Shown here in pieces: positions 10,401-19,157 of a stretch of DNA of 64,000 bases (positions are counted from its first letter, which is position 1; the number at the start of each line of letters is the position of its first letter). A program made the position numbers and the translations under genes. The notes beneath the pieces are model-generated. The model was given only the letters and a program-made list of their open reading frames with translations. It did no database searches and was not told the DNA's origin. Origin of the DNA: JALOLV01 sp046295175 (GTDB taxonomy: Bacteria > Bacteroidota > Bacteroidia > Cytophagales > Spirosomataceae); assembly GCA_046295175.1 (NCBI GenBank), contig JBKBNY010000006.1:62001-126000 (forward strand), in the 5' to 3' direction.

Positions 10401-10407
10401 GGAGTAG
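7402..10407 (+). CDS. Large exported TPR-repeat protein (1001 aa)
   Basis: Periplasmic or outer-membrane-associated scaffold. A Sec signal peptide (residues 1-22, ending SLFAQ) precedes an almost uninterrupted series of more than 15 TPR units with typical positions (for example YYYNQKEYGKAMSYFKEF and FQNGSIEIEKGNYQNAVNIL). It is the first gene of a co-directional group with an outer-membrane barrel gene 51 bp downstream, a HU/SPOR protein and a TonB-like protein. Such TPR/barrel pairs recur in Bacteroidota genomes, suggesting that the TPR protein docks on the barrel. The exact function is not established. Confidence 0.88.
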   Translation: MKKNLVSFLLTYAIFSASLFAQNTLNYTDAELHYRNGIELFEKKAYTAAREEFQTYIQKTGKSIHSNDFNLSNAEYYSALSGLYTKAQDAEIELDRFVINNSQHPKAKVIYGDLAQYFYDQGDYEKAITYYERAIENTGDELKMYEYRYKLGMSYYQMKQPKNALPQFNFVKGSISEFAVHASYYAGVINFQNENLDAALLDFKKVENVAPYRIEAPNWIAQILFRQKKYDELLAYTEPILAKPNGRKIDDICLVTAEVNFFKNDYTKAAKYYDMFRNFRRGTVSNQVTFRHGYSLFKTNEFKKAAENFKKIAAQNNQLGQQASYYLGISSLKAADMGAASAAFDQAKNLEFDKEIKEEALFNFAKVQVDMGSNVQAINELQNYLKNYPNGKYEDEANEILSDILFDSNNYSQAIAYIEGLKRKTPKINAAYQRLCFNQGVLDFNGERFAKAISYFDKSLTQPIDNDLKQKATFWRAEAADASKSPEAERLYLDILKSGDETYKQKSRYSLGYLYYNQKEYGKAMSYFKEFTKVKKDEANRQSYEDAIVRIGDCYLVTKNYDEALKYYNTAINENRSEKDYALYQKALTLTFLGKNQEAQQIYDRLATAYPNSRMVDDALFQNGSIEIEKGNYQNAVNILTKMIRERPKSTLIPNALMKRATAFNNLKNYDAAVNDYKIIITRYGNSSVTQEAILGLQETLNTIGRPEDFSSIIEEYRKNNPEDGSVAGIEYDAAKNLYLNEKYDKAVQALIKYINNYPTSTNVYEAKYYLADSYYLLKDNRNALIYYNQVVSDNRTSFVTKSALRAAAIEFANKSYKNAITDYRTVTLSSSNKREIVTAWLGLLDCYYLTGNQDSVQVFCREIVNNGGNVVLGANNKAQLYLGKSFMQKGDLNRAEEEFKKTVVMAKDVNGAEANYFIGDIQYKQRKHDQSIKTLQAFADDYSNFAYWYEKAYMLIAENYISLEKYFQAKVTLKSVIENAETPDNIIIAKKRLQEIEDKE

Positions 10408-10458
10408 AAATAGAAGTTTCAGGATTTATTATTTCACTCAAAATCAAAATTTATTCAG

Positions 10459-12147
10459 ATGAAAACTCAAAAATTAGCATATATCTCAATCCTTTCAATC
10501 ATTACTGTTTCGGCATTTGCTCAAAAAGGCGGTATCGGAAACGAAGAAATTGTAATTACCAAAGAACGAAATGTGGTTTTGCCCCAAGCTAACCGTGTTT
10601 ACGAAAAGATTCCACCAGTTCAGAATCCAATGCAAGACCGTGAAATGAAATATAATTTTGTGGAACGTAAACCAACTGGCATTGAGGAGGTTAAGTTTAA
10701 CCCAAATGTGATTCCGCCCGAAGGTGGCAAAAAGACCGAAGTAGAGAAATTTAACAATTATATTCGTCTTGGGGCTGGAAATTATGGTCGTCTTTATGGA
10801 GAGACATTTTTAAATACCAACCAGGAAGGTAGCTTGGTTTTGGGTTTACACGCTTTACATAATTCTACCAGTAAAGGTCCAGTTGATTTGAAGAATTCGG
10901 CAACGAGAAATAATTTGGTCGCCTTAAATGGTAAATATGTGACTCCTAAATTTGCCATAAAAGCTGATGGTTCGTGGGAGCATCGCAATATGTTTTTCTA
11001 TGGTTACGGGGGCGAACCTTCGGTTGATTTCGATAGAGAAAATTATCGCCAAAAATTTAATATTTTCAAATTTGGTGTAGGTTTTGAGAATATTACACCT
11101 CAACCAAGAGTCGATTATGCTCTTAAAACCAATATCAGAACCATCAAAGATAATTACGAAGCAGACGAACTCGAATGGGCAACAAATTTTAATGCTTCAT
11201 TTCCAATTGTCGGTGAAAAATTTGTTGCACTCGTAGATGCCGATGCTTTTATGACCCAACGTTCGGATTTGAATATTTCTGGAAACCGTAACTTATTCAG
11301 GGTTCATCCATCGTTCAAAGTTAACTTAAATCGTTTCGGTGCCGAGATTGGTTACAAAGCATTGAGCGAATATGATTCATTCAATAAGGTCGAACGTTCA
11401 AAAGGATTCCCTACAATTGAACTAACCTATAAAATGCCAAATGTGGTTTATTTCTTTGCTGGTATGGATGGCGATATTATCCGAAATACGTTTGGTTCAT
11501 ACATTGAAGAAAATCCATTTTTAGCTCCTGAGTTCAATTTATTGAATACCGAAAAAATGCGTGAATTTTACGTTGGAACTAAGGGCGATTTGGGCGGAGG
11601 TTTCAGTTTTAATGTTCGTGGAGCTTTCGGTTTTTACAAAAATTTATATTTATTTAATAACAAAAACTTCCTCGAAGTAGATGATATTCAGAACGGTTTA
11701 GCAGTTTCTAAATTTGAGGTTCTTTATGATTCACTTAAAACTGAGTATTTCAATATCAGTACTCAACTCAACTATTCACCAGTTGAAATGTGGCGAACTT
11801 ATTTGAGAGGTGAATTTTACAATTACAAAACCAAAACTTATCAACACGCATTCTACCGACCAAATTTTACGGGTAAATGGGGAAATACTTTGGTTGTTTC
11901 TGAAAAATTAGTGGCTAACTTAGACTTGTTTTTCATTGGTAGTACATACGCTCAAAACTTACTTACTGAGAAAGAATACAAGATTAAACCTATTTGGGAT
12001 TTGAATGCCGAGTTTGATTATTTGTTTAGTAAACAGTTTACGGCATTTGTTAAATTGAATAACATTATCGGACAGAAATATCAGCGATTCTTGTATTATC
12101 CGAATCAAGGTTTGAATTTTCTTGTAGGAATCAATCTTTCTTTTTAA
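10459..12147 (+). CDS. Outer-membrane beta-barrel protein (TonB-receptor-like barrel)
   Basis: 562-aa exported protein with signal peptide (SAFAQ cleavage, about residue 22). After ~100 residues without clear domains (GGIGNEEIVITKERNVVLPQ), the rest alternates aromatic and polar residues as in a 16-22-strand barrel. It ends in INLSF, an aromatic C-terminus typical of proteins inserted by BAM. There is no obvious full plug domain, so it is not a classical TonB-dependent receptor; a porin-like or partner role with the upstream TPR protein is more likely. The 51-bp spacing suggests co-transcription. Confidence 0.82.
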   Translation: MKTQKLAYISILSIITVSAFAQKGGIGNEEIVITKERNVVLPQANRVYEKIPPVQNPMQDREMKYNFVERKPTGIEEVKFNPNVIPPEGGKKTEVEKFNNYIRLGAGNYGRLYGETFLNTNQEGSLVLGLHALHNSTSKGPVDLKNSATRNNLVALNGKYVTPKFAIKADGSWEHRNMFFYGYGGEPSVDFDRENYRQKFNIFKFGVGFENITPQPRVDYALKTNIRTIKDNYEADELEWATNFNASFPIVGEKFVALVDADAFMTQRSDLNISGNRNLFRVHPSFKVNLNRFGAEIGYKALSEYDSFNKVERSKGFPTIELTYKMPNVVYFFAGMDGDIIRNTFGSYIEENPFLAPEFNLLNTEKMREFYVGTKGDLGGGFSFNVRGAFGFYKNLYLFNNKNFLEVDDIQNGLAVSKFEVLYDSLKTEYFNISTQLNYSPVEMWRTYLRGEFYNYKTKTYQHAFYRPNFTGKWGNTLVVSEKLVANLDLFFIGSTYAQNLLTEKEYKIKPIWDLNAEFDYLFSKQFTAFVKLNNIIGQKYQRFLYYPNQGLNFLVGINLSF

Positions 12148-12237
12148 TTTAGCACCGTAGCCGAAAGACTATTCCTAAAAACTCCAAAAAATTGAGACTA
12201 ATTCCCTAAAGTTAGGCTCATATATGACAATACTAAT

Positions 12238-13290
12238 ATGAAAACGGTAGCCGAATATATCAGAACACTGCTATATGAGTATGATTACGTGACTGTTCCG
12301 AATTTTGGTGCTTTCATTGCAAATTACCAACCAGCAAGTGTAAATGAAATCAGTGGTTCGTTGATGCCTCCACAGAAGAAAATTGCATTCAATGAATTAC
12401 TCAAGCAAGATGATGGCTTATTAGCAATGCAAATTGCTCGAAGAGAATCAATTTCAATTGATGAGTCGAAACGTCGGATTCAGCAATTTGTTGAAGAGGT
12501 AAAAGACAATTTAGCTTTTCAAAGATTCTTTACCTTTGAAAAGATTGGTACTTTTTCGCTCAATGATGAAGCCAACATAGTATTTGAGCCAGACCGTAGA
12601 AATAATTTCTTTAGCGAGAGTTTTGGGTTTGATAGTCTTTTTCCAAAATCAGAAGAAAAAGAAAAGTTTGCTTATTCTGAAGAAGAATCAACTTCTGATT
12701 ATTATACCTATACCGAAAAGAAAAACAATTCGTTTTCTTTCGTTTTGTACGGATTACCGATTATTCTTTTGTCAACGGGTCTATTCTATGTTTTATTTTC
12801 GCACAAGCCTGTTCGCAATACTGCGTACAGTAGCTTGAACCCTTTGGATTATATTCCAAAAACAGAAAAGAAAAACGAAATCGTACGCCCGACTTTTGAG
12901 AAGAAAGAAGTTGCAAAACAAACAATTGTTGTAACTCCTGTTGAGGTTTCTCCTAAAGAAGAAGTTAAAACTGATGTAAAACCAGTAGAATCGGCTGAAT
13001 TGAAAAAAGTGGAGTTTTCTAAAGCAAATCCACAGCCAGTTGCATCAAATACAACAATATCCGAAAATACTGTTCGTTATGTTGTTATTGCAGGTTTATT
13101 CAAAAATGCATCGAATGCTCAGAACTTGGTTGATAAATTTACAGCCACTGGTTTGAATGCAAGAATCGAAAAAGTAAAAGAGTTTTCTAAGGTGATTGCT
13201 GCTGAGGTTAACTCAAAAGACGAAGCACAAAGTATTGCCGAGAAGATTAAATCAATTTCTGGCGATAAAGGTATAGTTCAACGAAAATAA
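12238..13290 (+). CDS. HU-CCDC81-like DNA-binding domain + TM + SPOR domain protein
   Basis: Membrane-spanning fusion of 350 aa. Residues 1-~120 resemble the HU/CCDC81-type fold (KTVAEYIRTLLYEYDYVTVPNFGAFIANY). A single transmembrane helix lies near residues 165-188 (LYGLPIILLSTGLFYVLF). A lysine/proline/glutamate linker leads to a C-terminal SPOR domain from about 278 (YVVIAGLFKNASNAQNLVDKF). SPOR domains bind denuded septal peptidoglycan; the HU-like part is predicted to be cytoplasmic. It could therefore tie nucleoid or cytoplasmic partners to the division site, which is inference. It sits between the barrel gene and the TonB-like gene. Confidence 0.88.
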   Translation: MKTVAEYIRTLLYEYDYVTVPNFGAFIANYQPASVNEISGSLMPPQKKIAFNELLKQDDGLLAMQIARRESISIDESKRRIQQFVEEVKDNLAFQRFFTFEKIGTFSLNDEANIVFEPDRRNNFFSESFGFDSLFPKSEEKEKFAYSEEESTSDYYTYTEKKNNSFSFVLYGLPIILLSTGLFYVLFSHKPVRNTAYSSLNPLDYIPKTEKKNEIVRPTFEKKEVAKQTIVVTPVEVSPKEEVKTDVKPVESAELKKVEFSKANPQPVASNTTISENTVRYVVIAGLFKNASNAQNLVDKFTATGLNARIEKVKEFSKVIAAEVNSKDEAQSIAEKIKSISGDKGIVQRK

Positions 13291-13329
13291 TATTCCCTCT
13301 GAGCATTGCCTGACCAGTGGGAAAAGGTA

Positions 13330-14316
13330 ATGAATATGAAAGATATGACATTTGAAAATGATAAGAAAAGCCAGACAACGGCTTTTTTTATTGCCCTTGC
13401 AATTTACGTTGCTTTCTTGACCCTACTTTATTTCCTAAAAATCATGTACACTCCACCCGAGGATGAAGGTTTAGGAATAAACTACGGGGTTGATTTGGTT
13501 GGTTATGGCGATATTCAGACTTACAATAAAGCCAATGATTCAAAGAATAATTATGATGTAAAACCATCGGATGATTCTCCCGAAGAAAAACCTGCTAAAT
13601 CTAAAGTGACTCCACCACCACCTACGCCAGCAGAGAAGGTTGAGAAAGTGAAAACTAAACCAGTTGCCGAAAAGCCAGTTATCAAATCCGAGAATACTGA
13701 AAAATCGGTTGTAGTAAAGGAGAAAAACACTCCAACTAAGAAAGTTGAAGTCAAAACTCCACCTGTTGAAACACCGTCTAAGCCAGTTGTAAAAACAAAT
13801 CCAGCACCTCCTCAACCTGAAACCAAACCAGTTGATAGGTCGGTTGATAACGGCTCGGTCATGAAAAAGAAATCTGGAAGTTCGGGTTCTAATGGTACTG
13901 TAGGTACAAGAGATGGTGTTGGTGGCAATAACAATGGTAATGGAAAACCCGGTGAAGTTGGTGATAAAGGTGACCCCAAAGGTGATATTGATAGTAAAAG
14001 CCAAATGGGCAAACCAGGGGGCAAAGGTGGCGGAAGTGGAACCGGAGTCTCGGTAAGTGGTTTGAGTGGATGGAGCAAAAAACCTTTCTCAGTACCAAAA
14101 GATAATTCAGACGAAACTGGTAAGATTGTTTTCAAAGTAACCATTGATGATTCGGGTGATGTTGTCGGAATAACAGTTGTAGAATCGACAGTAAGCCCAT
14201 CGGTAGTTAATTTTTATAAATCAAATATTCAGCAAAGATTGAGTAAATACTTAGTAGCTGAGGGTACTCCACCAGATAGAGCAACTGGTATGATTACAAT
14301 AAATATAAGAAATTAA
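13330..14316 (+). CDS. Energy transducer TonB-like protein
   Basis: The frame can be read from a TTG at 13306, but the ATG at 13330 with a purine-rich upstream stretch is the better start. A cytoplasmic leader precedes one transmembrane helix (FFIALAIYVAFLTLLYFL), a Pro/Lys/Glu-rich periplasmic stalk, a Gly-rich linker, and a C-terminal TonB-type domain (GKIVFKVTIDDSGDVVGITVVEST). Such proteins transfer proton-motive energy from ExbB/ExbD to outer-membrane receptors; exbB/exbD are not in the window, though they may lie elsewhere. It follows the SPOR gene by 39 bp. The unusually glycine-rich linker (about residues 175-245) is notable. Confidence 0.8.
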   Translation: MNMKDMTFENDKKSQTTAFFIALAIYVAFLTLLYFLKIMYTPPEDEGLGINYGVDLVGYGDIQTYNKANDSKNNYDVKPSDDSPEEKPAKSKVTPPPPTPAEKVEKVKTKPVAEKPVIKSENTEKSVVVKEKNTPTKKVEVKTPPVETPSKPVVKTNPAPPQPETKPVDRSVDNGSVMKKKSGSSGSNGTVGTRDGVGGNNNGNGKPGEVGDKGDPKGDIDSKSQMGKPGGKGGGSGTGVSVSGLSGWSKKPFSVPKDNSDETGKIVFKVTIDDSGDVVGITVVESTVSPSVVNFYKSNIQQRLSKYLVAEGTPPDRATGMITINIRN

Positions 14317-14339
14317 AATAAATTTATCGTATTATCAGA

Positions 14340-14370
14340 ACGTCATGCTAATTTTGGCATGGCGTTTTTA
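14340..14370 (+). terminator. Rho-independent terminator after the tonB-like gene
   Basis: 9-bp stem ACGTCATGC / GCATGGCGT (one G-T pair) followed by TTTTTATTTTT. It ends directly at the folC start codon (14376), so folC translation begins in or just after the terminator and folC may depend partly on read-through. Confidence 0.75.
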
Positions 14371-14375
14371 TTTTT

Positions 14376-15674
14376 ATGAATTACGAGCAAACAATCGAAT
14401 ATCTTTATGCAAGGCTACCAGTTTTTCATCGAATTGGTCCAAAAGCATTTAAAGCAGATTTATCAAATACACTAAAGATTTGTGAGCATTTAGGAAACCC
14501 ACAAAATCAATTTAAGAGTATTCATATTGGTGGTACCAACGGCAAGGGAAGTACATCTCATTTCATGGCATCAATACTGCAAGAAGCAGGCTACAAGGTA
14601 GGTTTATATACTTCTCCACATCTTAAAGATTATACTGAAAGGTTTAAAATTAATGGTAAATCAATTTATAATCAGATAGTTGTAGATTTTGTTGAGCAGA
14701 ATAAAGACTTTATTGAAGACCTTGAGCCTTCTTTTTTTGAACTAAGTGTTGGCCTTGCTTTTGATGTATTCGCCAAAGAAAAAGTGGATATTGCGGTTGT
14801 CGAGGTTGGCCTTGGAGGAAGATTAGATTCTACCAATGTAATTACACCTGAACTCTCGATAATTACCAATATTGGTTTTGACCACATGGATATTCTGGGT
14901 GATACTTTACCTAAAATCGCATCTGAAAAAGCTGGAATTATCAAAAATCATGTACCAGTTGTAGTTTCTCAAAGACACCCCGAAACTGATGAAGTTTTTA
15001 CATCAAAAGCAATTGAAACTAATTCAGAAATCACATTCGCCGAAGATAAATATTATGTTAAATACAAATCCAAAGAAGTGAATGGATTAGTCTTTGATGT
15101 TTTTGATAGGAGAAGCGATAAATTAATCTTTGAAAATCTACATTCAGAATTAATTGGTAACTATCAACTAAAAAATATTCAGGGAGTTTTAGTAGCAGTT
15201 GATAAATTAAATGAAATCGGCTTTGAAATTACTCATACGGCATTAAAAAATGGTATTGGAAGAGTTGTTAGTAATACTGGATTGAAAGGTAGATGGCAAG
15301 TATTGAAAACAAGTCCATTGGTAGTTTGCGATACTGCTCACAATGAGCATGGATTAATTGATGTTTTATCTCAAGTTCAAGAATTAAAAGTTAACAATAA
15401 GTATTTTATCTTGGGATTTGTGAAAGATAAAAACGTCGAAAAAGCATTGAGTTTGTTTCCTAAAGATGCTAATTATATCTTTTGTCAAGCGAATTCGCCT
15501 CGTTCGATGCCTGCTGAGAATTTGATAGAAATTGCTAAGTCGGTTGGTATATCAGGATATTCAATTCTCAATGTCAATGAAGCACTCGAAAATATACTTA
15601 AATTAGCTTCTAATGATGACTTTATCTATATTGGCGGAAGCACTTTCGTTGTAGCTGAAATAAATCAACTGTAA
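14376..15674 (+). CDS. folC: Bifunctional folylpolyglutamate synthase/dihydrofolate synthase
   Basis: Cytosolic Mur-ligase-family enzyme that adds glutamate to dihydropteroate and folates. The P-loop is GGTNGKGSTSHF near residue 55, followed by the family signature LYTSPHLKDYTERFKINGK, VVEVGLGGRLDSTN and the C-terminal domain motif DTAHNEHG. The length of 432 aa is standard. The start codon is only a few bases past a hairpin terminator. trmB follows 36 bp later on the same strand, so the two are likely co-transcribed. Confidence 0.95.
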   Translation: MNYEQTIEYLYARLPVFHRIGPKAFKADLSNTLKICEHLGNPQNQFKSIHIGGTNGKGSTSHFMASILQEAGYKVGLYTSPHLKDYTERFKINGKSIYNQIVVDFVEQNKDFIEDLEPSFFELSVGLAFDVFAKEKVDIAVVEVGLGGRLDSTNVITPELSIITNIGFDHMDILGDTLPKIASEKAGIIKNHVPVVVSQRHPETDEVFTSKAIETNSEITFAEDKYYVKYKSKEVNGLVFDVFDRRSDKLIFENLHSELIGNYQLKNIQGVLVAVDKLNEIGFEITHTALKNGIGRVVSNTGLKGRWQVLKTSPLVVCDTAHNEHGLIDVLSQVQELKVNNKYFILGFVKDKNVEKALSLFPKDANYIFCQANSPRSMPAENLIEIAKSVGISGYSILNVNEALENILKLASNDDFIYIGGSTFVVAEINQL

Positions 15675-15710
15675 AAATTAATAGTACTTAATTAATAATA
15701 ACTAAATATC

Positions 15711-16373
15711 GTGTCGAGAAAAAAACTACATAGATTTGCTCATAATATTGAAGCCCACAATGTAATAGAACGTGGTAAAGAATTTTATACAACAATTAAA
15801 GGAAACTGGAATAAAGATTACTTTGAAAACGAAAACCCCATTGTTCTTGAATTGGCCTGTGGTAAAGGTGAATACACGGTTGGTTTTGGGGAGGCTTACC
15901 CGTCAAAAAACTTCATTGGAATAGATATTAAAGGCGATAGAATTGCAAGAGGAAGCAAACGAGCCATTGAGAAAAACTTATCAAATGTTGCGTTTTTGAG
16001 GACACCTATACAGTTTTTAGAGGAATTCTTTGAAGAAAATGAAGTGTCTGAAATTTGGATTATCCATCCTGACCCACAACCAAGAGACAAAGAAGAGAAA
16101 AAACGATTAACCTTCATTTCTTATTTAGAGTTGTATAAGAAATTAATAAAACCTAATTCGTTAGTTCACCTTAAGACTGATAATTTTCCATTTTTTGAGT
16201 ATTCTATTGAATCTTTAAAAACAAATGGATTTAGAATTCTTGAGCAAACTACGGATTTATATCAATCCGATTTATATAAAGAACACTTGGGAATTGAGAC
16301 TTACTACGAAAGAAAATTTGTGGATTTGGGATATAAAATCAATTATTTGAAAGCAGAATTAATAGAAAAATAG
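15711..16373 (+). CDS. trmB: tRNA (guanine46-N7-)-methyltransferase
   Basis: SAM-dependent enzyme making m7G46 in the tRNA variable loop. It starts at GTG (MSRKKLHRFAHNIEAHNV), which fits the family N-terminus. The SAM-binding motif is LELACGKGEYTVGF (residues ~46-60), then FIGIDIKGDRIARGSKRA, and the catalytic/tRNA region IWIIHPDPQPRDKEEKKRL with the invariant Asp-Pro-Gln/Trp-type motif. 220 aa is normal. A strong shared terminator separates it from convergent gapA. Confidence 0.95.
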   Translation: MSRKKLHRFAHNIEAHNVIERGKEFYTTIKGNWNKDYFENENPIVLELACGKGEYTVGFGEAYPSKNFIGIDIKGDRIARGSKRAIEKNLSNVAFLRTPIQFLEEFFEENEVSEIWIIHPDPQPRDKEEKKRLTFISYLELYKKLIKPNSLVHLKTDNFPFFEYSIESLKTNGFRILEQTTDLYQSDLYKEHLGIETYYERKFVDLGYKINYLKAELIEK

Positions 16374-16378
16374 GATAG

Positions 16379-16405
16379 AAGCTGGGTGAGATTATCACCC
16401 AGCTT
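16379..16405. terminator. Bidirectional terminator between trmB and gapA
   Basis: Perfect 11-bp stem AAGCTGGGTGA / TCACCCAGCTT with a five-base loop, placed 5 bp from each stop codon of the two convergent genes. Confidence 0.88.
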
Positions 16406-16410
16406 TATTA

Positions 16411-17421
16411 TTACTTAATCAATTCTGCAAAGTATTTTACTGTACGAACCAATTGCGAAACATAAGACATTTCGTTATCATACCAGCTAACTGCACGCAC
16501 CAATTGCGTATCTTCTACAGTTTGAACTCTTGTTTGAGTCGCATCAAACAATGAACCATAAGAAATTCCAATAATATCACTACTCACGATTTCGTCTTCA
16601 GTGTAACCAAAACTTTCGTTAGATGCTGCTTTCATTGCAGCATTGATTTCATCAACTGTAGTCTTGGTATTTAAAATACACGTAACTTCTGTCAACGAAC
16701 CAGTTAAAGTTGGTACACGTTGAGCAGAGCCATCTAATTTACCTTTAAGATTAGGTAAAACTAAACCGATAGCTTTTGCTGCTCCTGTGCTGTTTGGTAC
16801 AATATTTTGTGCCGCAGCTCTTGCTCTACGAAGGTCGCCTTTAGGGTGTGGTGCATCTTGAGTATTTTGGTCGTTTGTATATGCGTGAATAGTAGTCATC
16901 AAACCATTTACAATACCAAATTTCTCATCTAAAACTTGAGCCATTGGAGCCAAGCAGTTTGTAGTACAAGATGCACAGCTGATTACAGTTTCACTTCCAT
17001 CAAGAATGTTATGATTAACATTGAATACAATTGTTTTCAAATCACCAGTAGCTGGAGCCGATATAACAACTTTCTTCGCACCTGCTGTGATATGAGCTGC
17101 AGCTTTATCTTTATCTGTGAAAAAACCTGTACACTCTAATACAACATCTACGTTATGTTCACCCCACGGAATTTGTGCTGGGTCTCTTTGTGCATAAATT
17201 TTAATTTCGTCACCATTGACCAAAATAGAATTGTCAGTAGCCTTTACATCTTCGTTGAAACGTCCTTGAGCTGTATCATATTTTAGCAAATGAGCCAATA
17301 CTTTTGGACTTGTTAAATCATTGATTGCTACAACATCAATACCTTCCATGTTGTAGATTTGACGGTAAACCAGACGACCAATACGTCCGAATCCATTAAT
17401 TGCAACTTTGACTTTCGCCAT
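16411..17421 (-). CDS. gapA: Type I glyceraldehyde-3-phosphate dehydrogenase
   Basis: Glycolytic NAD-dependent enzyme, cytosolic tetramer. The N-terminal Rossmann motif KVAINGFGRIGRLVYRQ, the active-site segment SCASCTTNCLAPMAQ with the catalytic cysteine near residue 152, and the C-terminal VSWYDNEMSYVSQLVRT are all present. 336 aa is the family length. It is a single-gene unit with a long AT-rich upstream region (to dapD) that must hold its promoter. No anomalies. Confidence 0.97.
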   Translation of the reverse strand: MAKVKVAINGFGRIGRLVYRQIYNMEGIDVVAINDLTSPKVLAHLLKYDTAQGRFNEDVKATDNSILVNGDEIKIYAQRDPAQIPWGEHNVDVVLECTGFFTDKDKAAAHITAGAKKVVISAPATGDLKTIVFNVNHNILDGSETVISCASCTTNCLAPMAQVLDEKFGIVNGLMTTIHAYTNDQNTQDAPHPKGDLRRARAAAQNIVPNSTGAAKAIGLVLPNLKGKLDGSAQRVPTLTGSLTEVTCILNTKTTVDEINAAMKAASNESFGYTEDEIVSSDIIGISYGSLFDATQTRVQTVEDTQLVRAVSWYDNEMSYVSQLVRTVKYFAELIK

Positions 17422-18046
17422 CTTAATAATGTAAGTTTTGGTTTAAAGGTGCAAATTAATATAATATGGTTGAATAAACAAATGTTAGCCAAGATGTCGG
17501 TCATATTATGAATATAAAAGCGGATTGTTTACTAAGAATATTAGTATTAGTAATATACTAAATTTGTAAATCTTCACTAAAATGCTAATTATATTAGTTA
17601 TTTAGTTGTTTATAAATGCATATTCCATCTTGAATTTAGTAGGAAAGGAGTACAGATATTAAATTGAACTATAAATTATTATATTTGTATTATGTTGTAA
17701 AAATATAGTCAACTTAGCACTGATATTTTGCTTGTTATACGACTTCTATTAATGTAGTGGGGTCAAAACATAGCCAAAAGTTAATTATTTCACCGAACAC
17801 TGAAATAAACATTAATCCAGATAAAATATTTATTTGATGTTTAGAATCCTGTTTTGAAGAATGAAATAATGTTAATACTTTTTAATTTTTTCAAAATAAT
17901 ATTTGGCATTCAAAAAGAGAAATTAAAAAATGACTTAATTTTTAATATTCTAAATTTGGTGAAATATATATTCATAACTTGCTCATTATCAGCAACTTAA
18001 ATAAATAAAATTAAACTTAAAATAATTTTAAATTTTTCACTTTAAC
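17422..18046. other. 625-bp AT-rich intergenic region between gapA and dapD
   Basis: No credible open frame on either strand. It separates divergent gapA and dapD and should hold both promoters. A TAAATTTG at 17951-17958, about 90 bp before dapD, matches the Bacteroidota -7 consensus TAnnTTTG; another match, TATATTTG, is at 17680-17687. No RNA gene or repeat family was recognised. Confidence 0.5.
17951..17958 (+). promoter_or_regulatory. Candidate -7 element for dapD
   Basis: TAAATTTG fits TAnnTTTG of the Bacteroidota primary sigma factor. It would give an ~80-90-nt leader before dapD. No convincing -33 TTTG was found at standard spacing, so support is modest. Confidence 0.35.
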
Positions 18047-18865
18047 ATGCAAGAGTTAAAACAAATCATTGAATCAGCTTGGGAGAACCGAGAAGAATTA
18101 CAAAAACCTGAAACTCAAGAAACTATTAAAAAAATAGTGGATTTAGTTGATAGGGGAGAGCTTAGGGTTGCTGAGCCAACTGAACAAGGTGATTGGATTA
18201 CTAACGATTGGGTAAAGAAGGCAATTATATTGTATTTCCCAATGCAAAAGATGACCGTTCAAGAAGTTGGTATCTTTGAATACCATGATAAAATGGCTCT
18301 TAAAACTGGATATGACAAATTAGGGGTAAGGGTTGTTCCACCAGCTGTTGCACGTTATGGTGCTTATTTAGCTAAAGGGGTAATTATGATGCCTTCTTAT
18401 GTCAATATCGGTGCATACGTAGATAGCGGAACAATGGTTGATACTTGGGCGACTGTGGGCAGTTGTGCTCAAATCGGAAAAGATGTACACCTAAGTGGCG
18501 GCGTCGGAATCGGCGGAGTGTTAGAACCACCTCAAGCATCACCAGTAATAATAGAAGACGGGGCATTTATTGGCTCTCGATGTATTGTAGTTGAAGGTGC
18601 AAGAGTAGGAAAAAGAGCCGTACTTGGAGCAGGGGTAACCATTACTGGTAGTTCAAAAATAATTGATGTAACCGGAGAAACACCTGTTGAATATATAGGT
18701 ATTGTACCTGAAAATAGCGTTGTTATTCCAGGAATGTTACCTAAGAAATTTACTGCTGGTGAATATGGAGTTCCGTGTGCTTTGATTATTGGTAAACGTA
18801 AAGCAAGTACAGATTTGAAAACTTCTTTAAATGAAGCATTGCGTGAAAATAATGTAAGCGTTTAA
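18047..18865 (+). CDS. dapD: 2,3,4,5-tetrahydropyridine-2,6-dicarboxylate N-succinyltransferase
   Basis: Lysine/diaminopimelate pathway enzyme that transfers succinyl from succinyl-CoA to tetrahydrodipicolinate, supplying peptidoglycan precursors. After an N-terminal helical domain, residues ~105-215 show the hexapeptide pattern of a left-handed beta helix (VNIGAYVDSGTMVDTWATVG, then QIGKDVHLSGGVGIGGVLEP). The C-terminal extension (IVPENSVVIPGMLPKKF) is typical. 272 aa is standard. It is a lone gene with a terminator. Confidence 0.96.
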   Translation: MQELKQIIESAWENREELQKPETQETIKKIVDLVDRGELRVAEPTEQGDWITNDWVKKAIILYFPMQKMTVQEVGIFEYHDKMALKTGYDKLGVRVVPPAVARYGAYLAKGVIMMPSYVNIGAYVDSGTMVDTWATVGSCAQIGKDVHLSGGVGIGGVLEPPQASPVIIEDGAFIGSRCIVVEGARVGKRAVLGAGVTITGSSKIIDVTGETPVEYIGIVPENSVVIPGMLPKKFTAGEYGVPCALIIGKRKASTDLKTSLNEALRENNVSV

Positions 18866-18909
18866 TAAATATTGAATATTACCACATTTTCAATATAAGA
18901 GTTAAATAT

Positions 18910-18938
18910 AGGCTTCCCAATTAGGGAGGCCTTTTTTA
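18910..18938 (+). terminator. Terminator of dapD
   Basis: 9-bp stem AGGCTTCCC / GGGAGGCCT (one G-T pair) with AATTA loop followed by a T6 run, 45 bp after the dapD stop. Confidence 0.88.
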
Positions 18939-19131
18939 TTTATTTTATTAAATTCTCTAATTAATTATATTTACATAATGAAATCATTTAATAAACATTT
19001 ATAAATAATAATCATTAACATTAGTATATTTTAATTTACTATTTTAAATTTACAGAATTAAATATAAAATTATTTGCAAATTTGCTTACCATTTTGTAAT
19101 ATTGCCTATCAAAACATGTGTATATAGAAAT

Positions 19132-19139
19132 TACTTTTG
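19132..19139 (+). promoter_or_regulatory. Candidate -7 element with repeated TTTTGTAAT upstream of the XRE gene
   Basis: TACTTTTG matches TAnnTTTG 18 bp before the start codon. The nonamer TTTTGTAAT overlaps it (19135-19143) and recurs 43 bp upstream (19092-19100), a layout compatible with autoregulatory operator sites. Sequence match only. Confidence 0.35.
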
Positions 19140-19157
19140 TAATTAACAAATGTAAAT

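Noticed and set aside
13540..14144. Long minus-strand frames rich in Phe/Trp/Arg or Pro/Leu
   Set aside because: Antisense shadows of the proline- and glycine-rich tonB-like gene.
17680..17687. TATATTTG as the dapD promoter
   Set aside because: It is about 360 bp upstream of the start codon; the match at 17951 is better placed.
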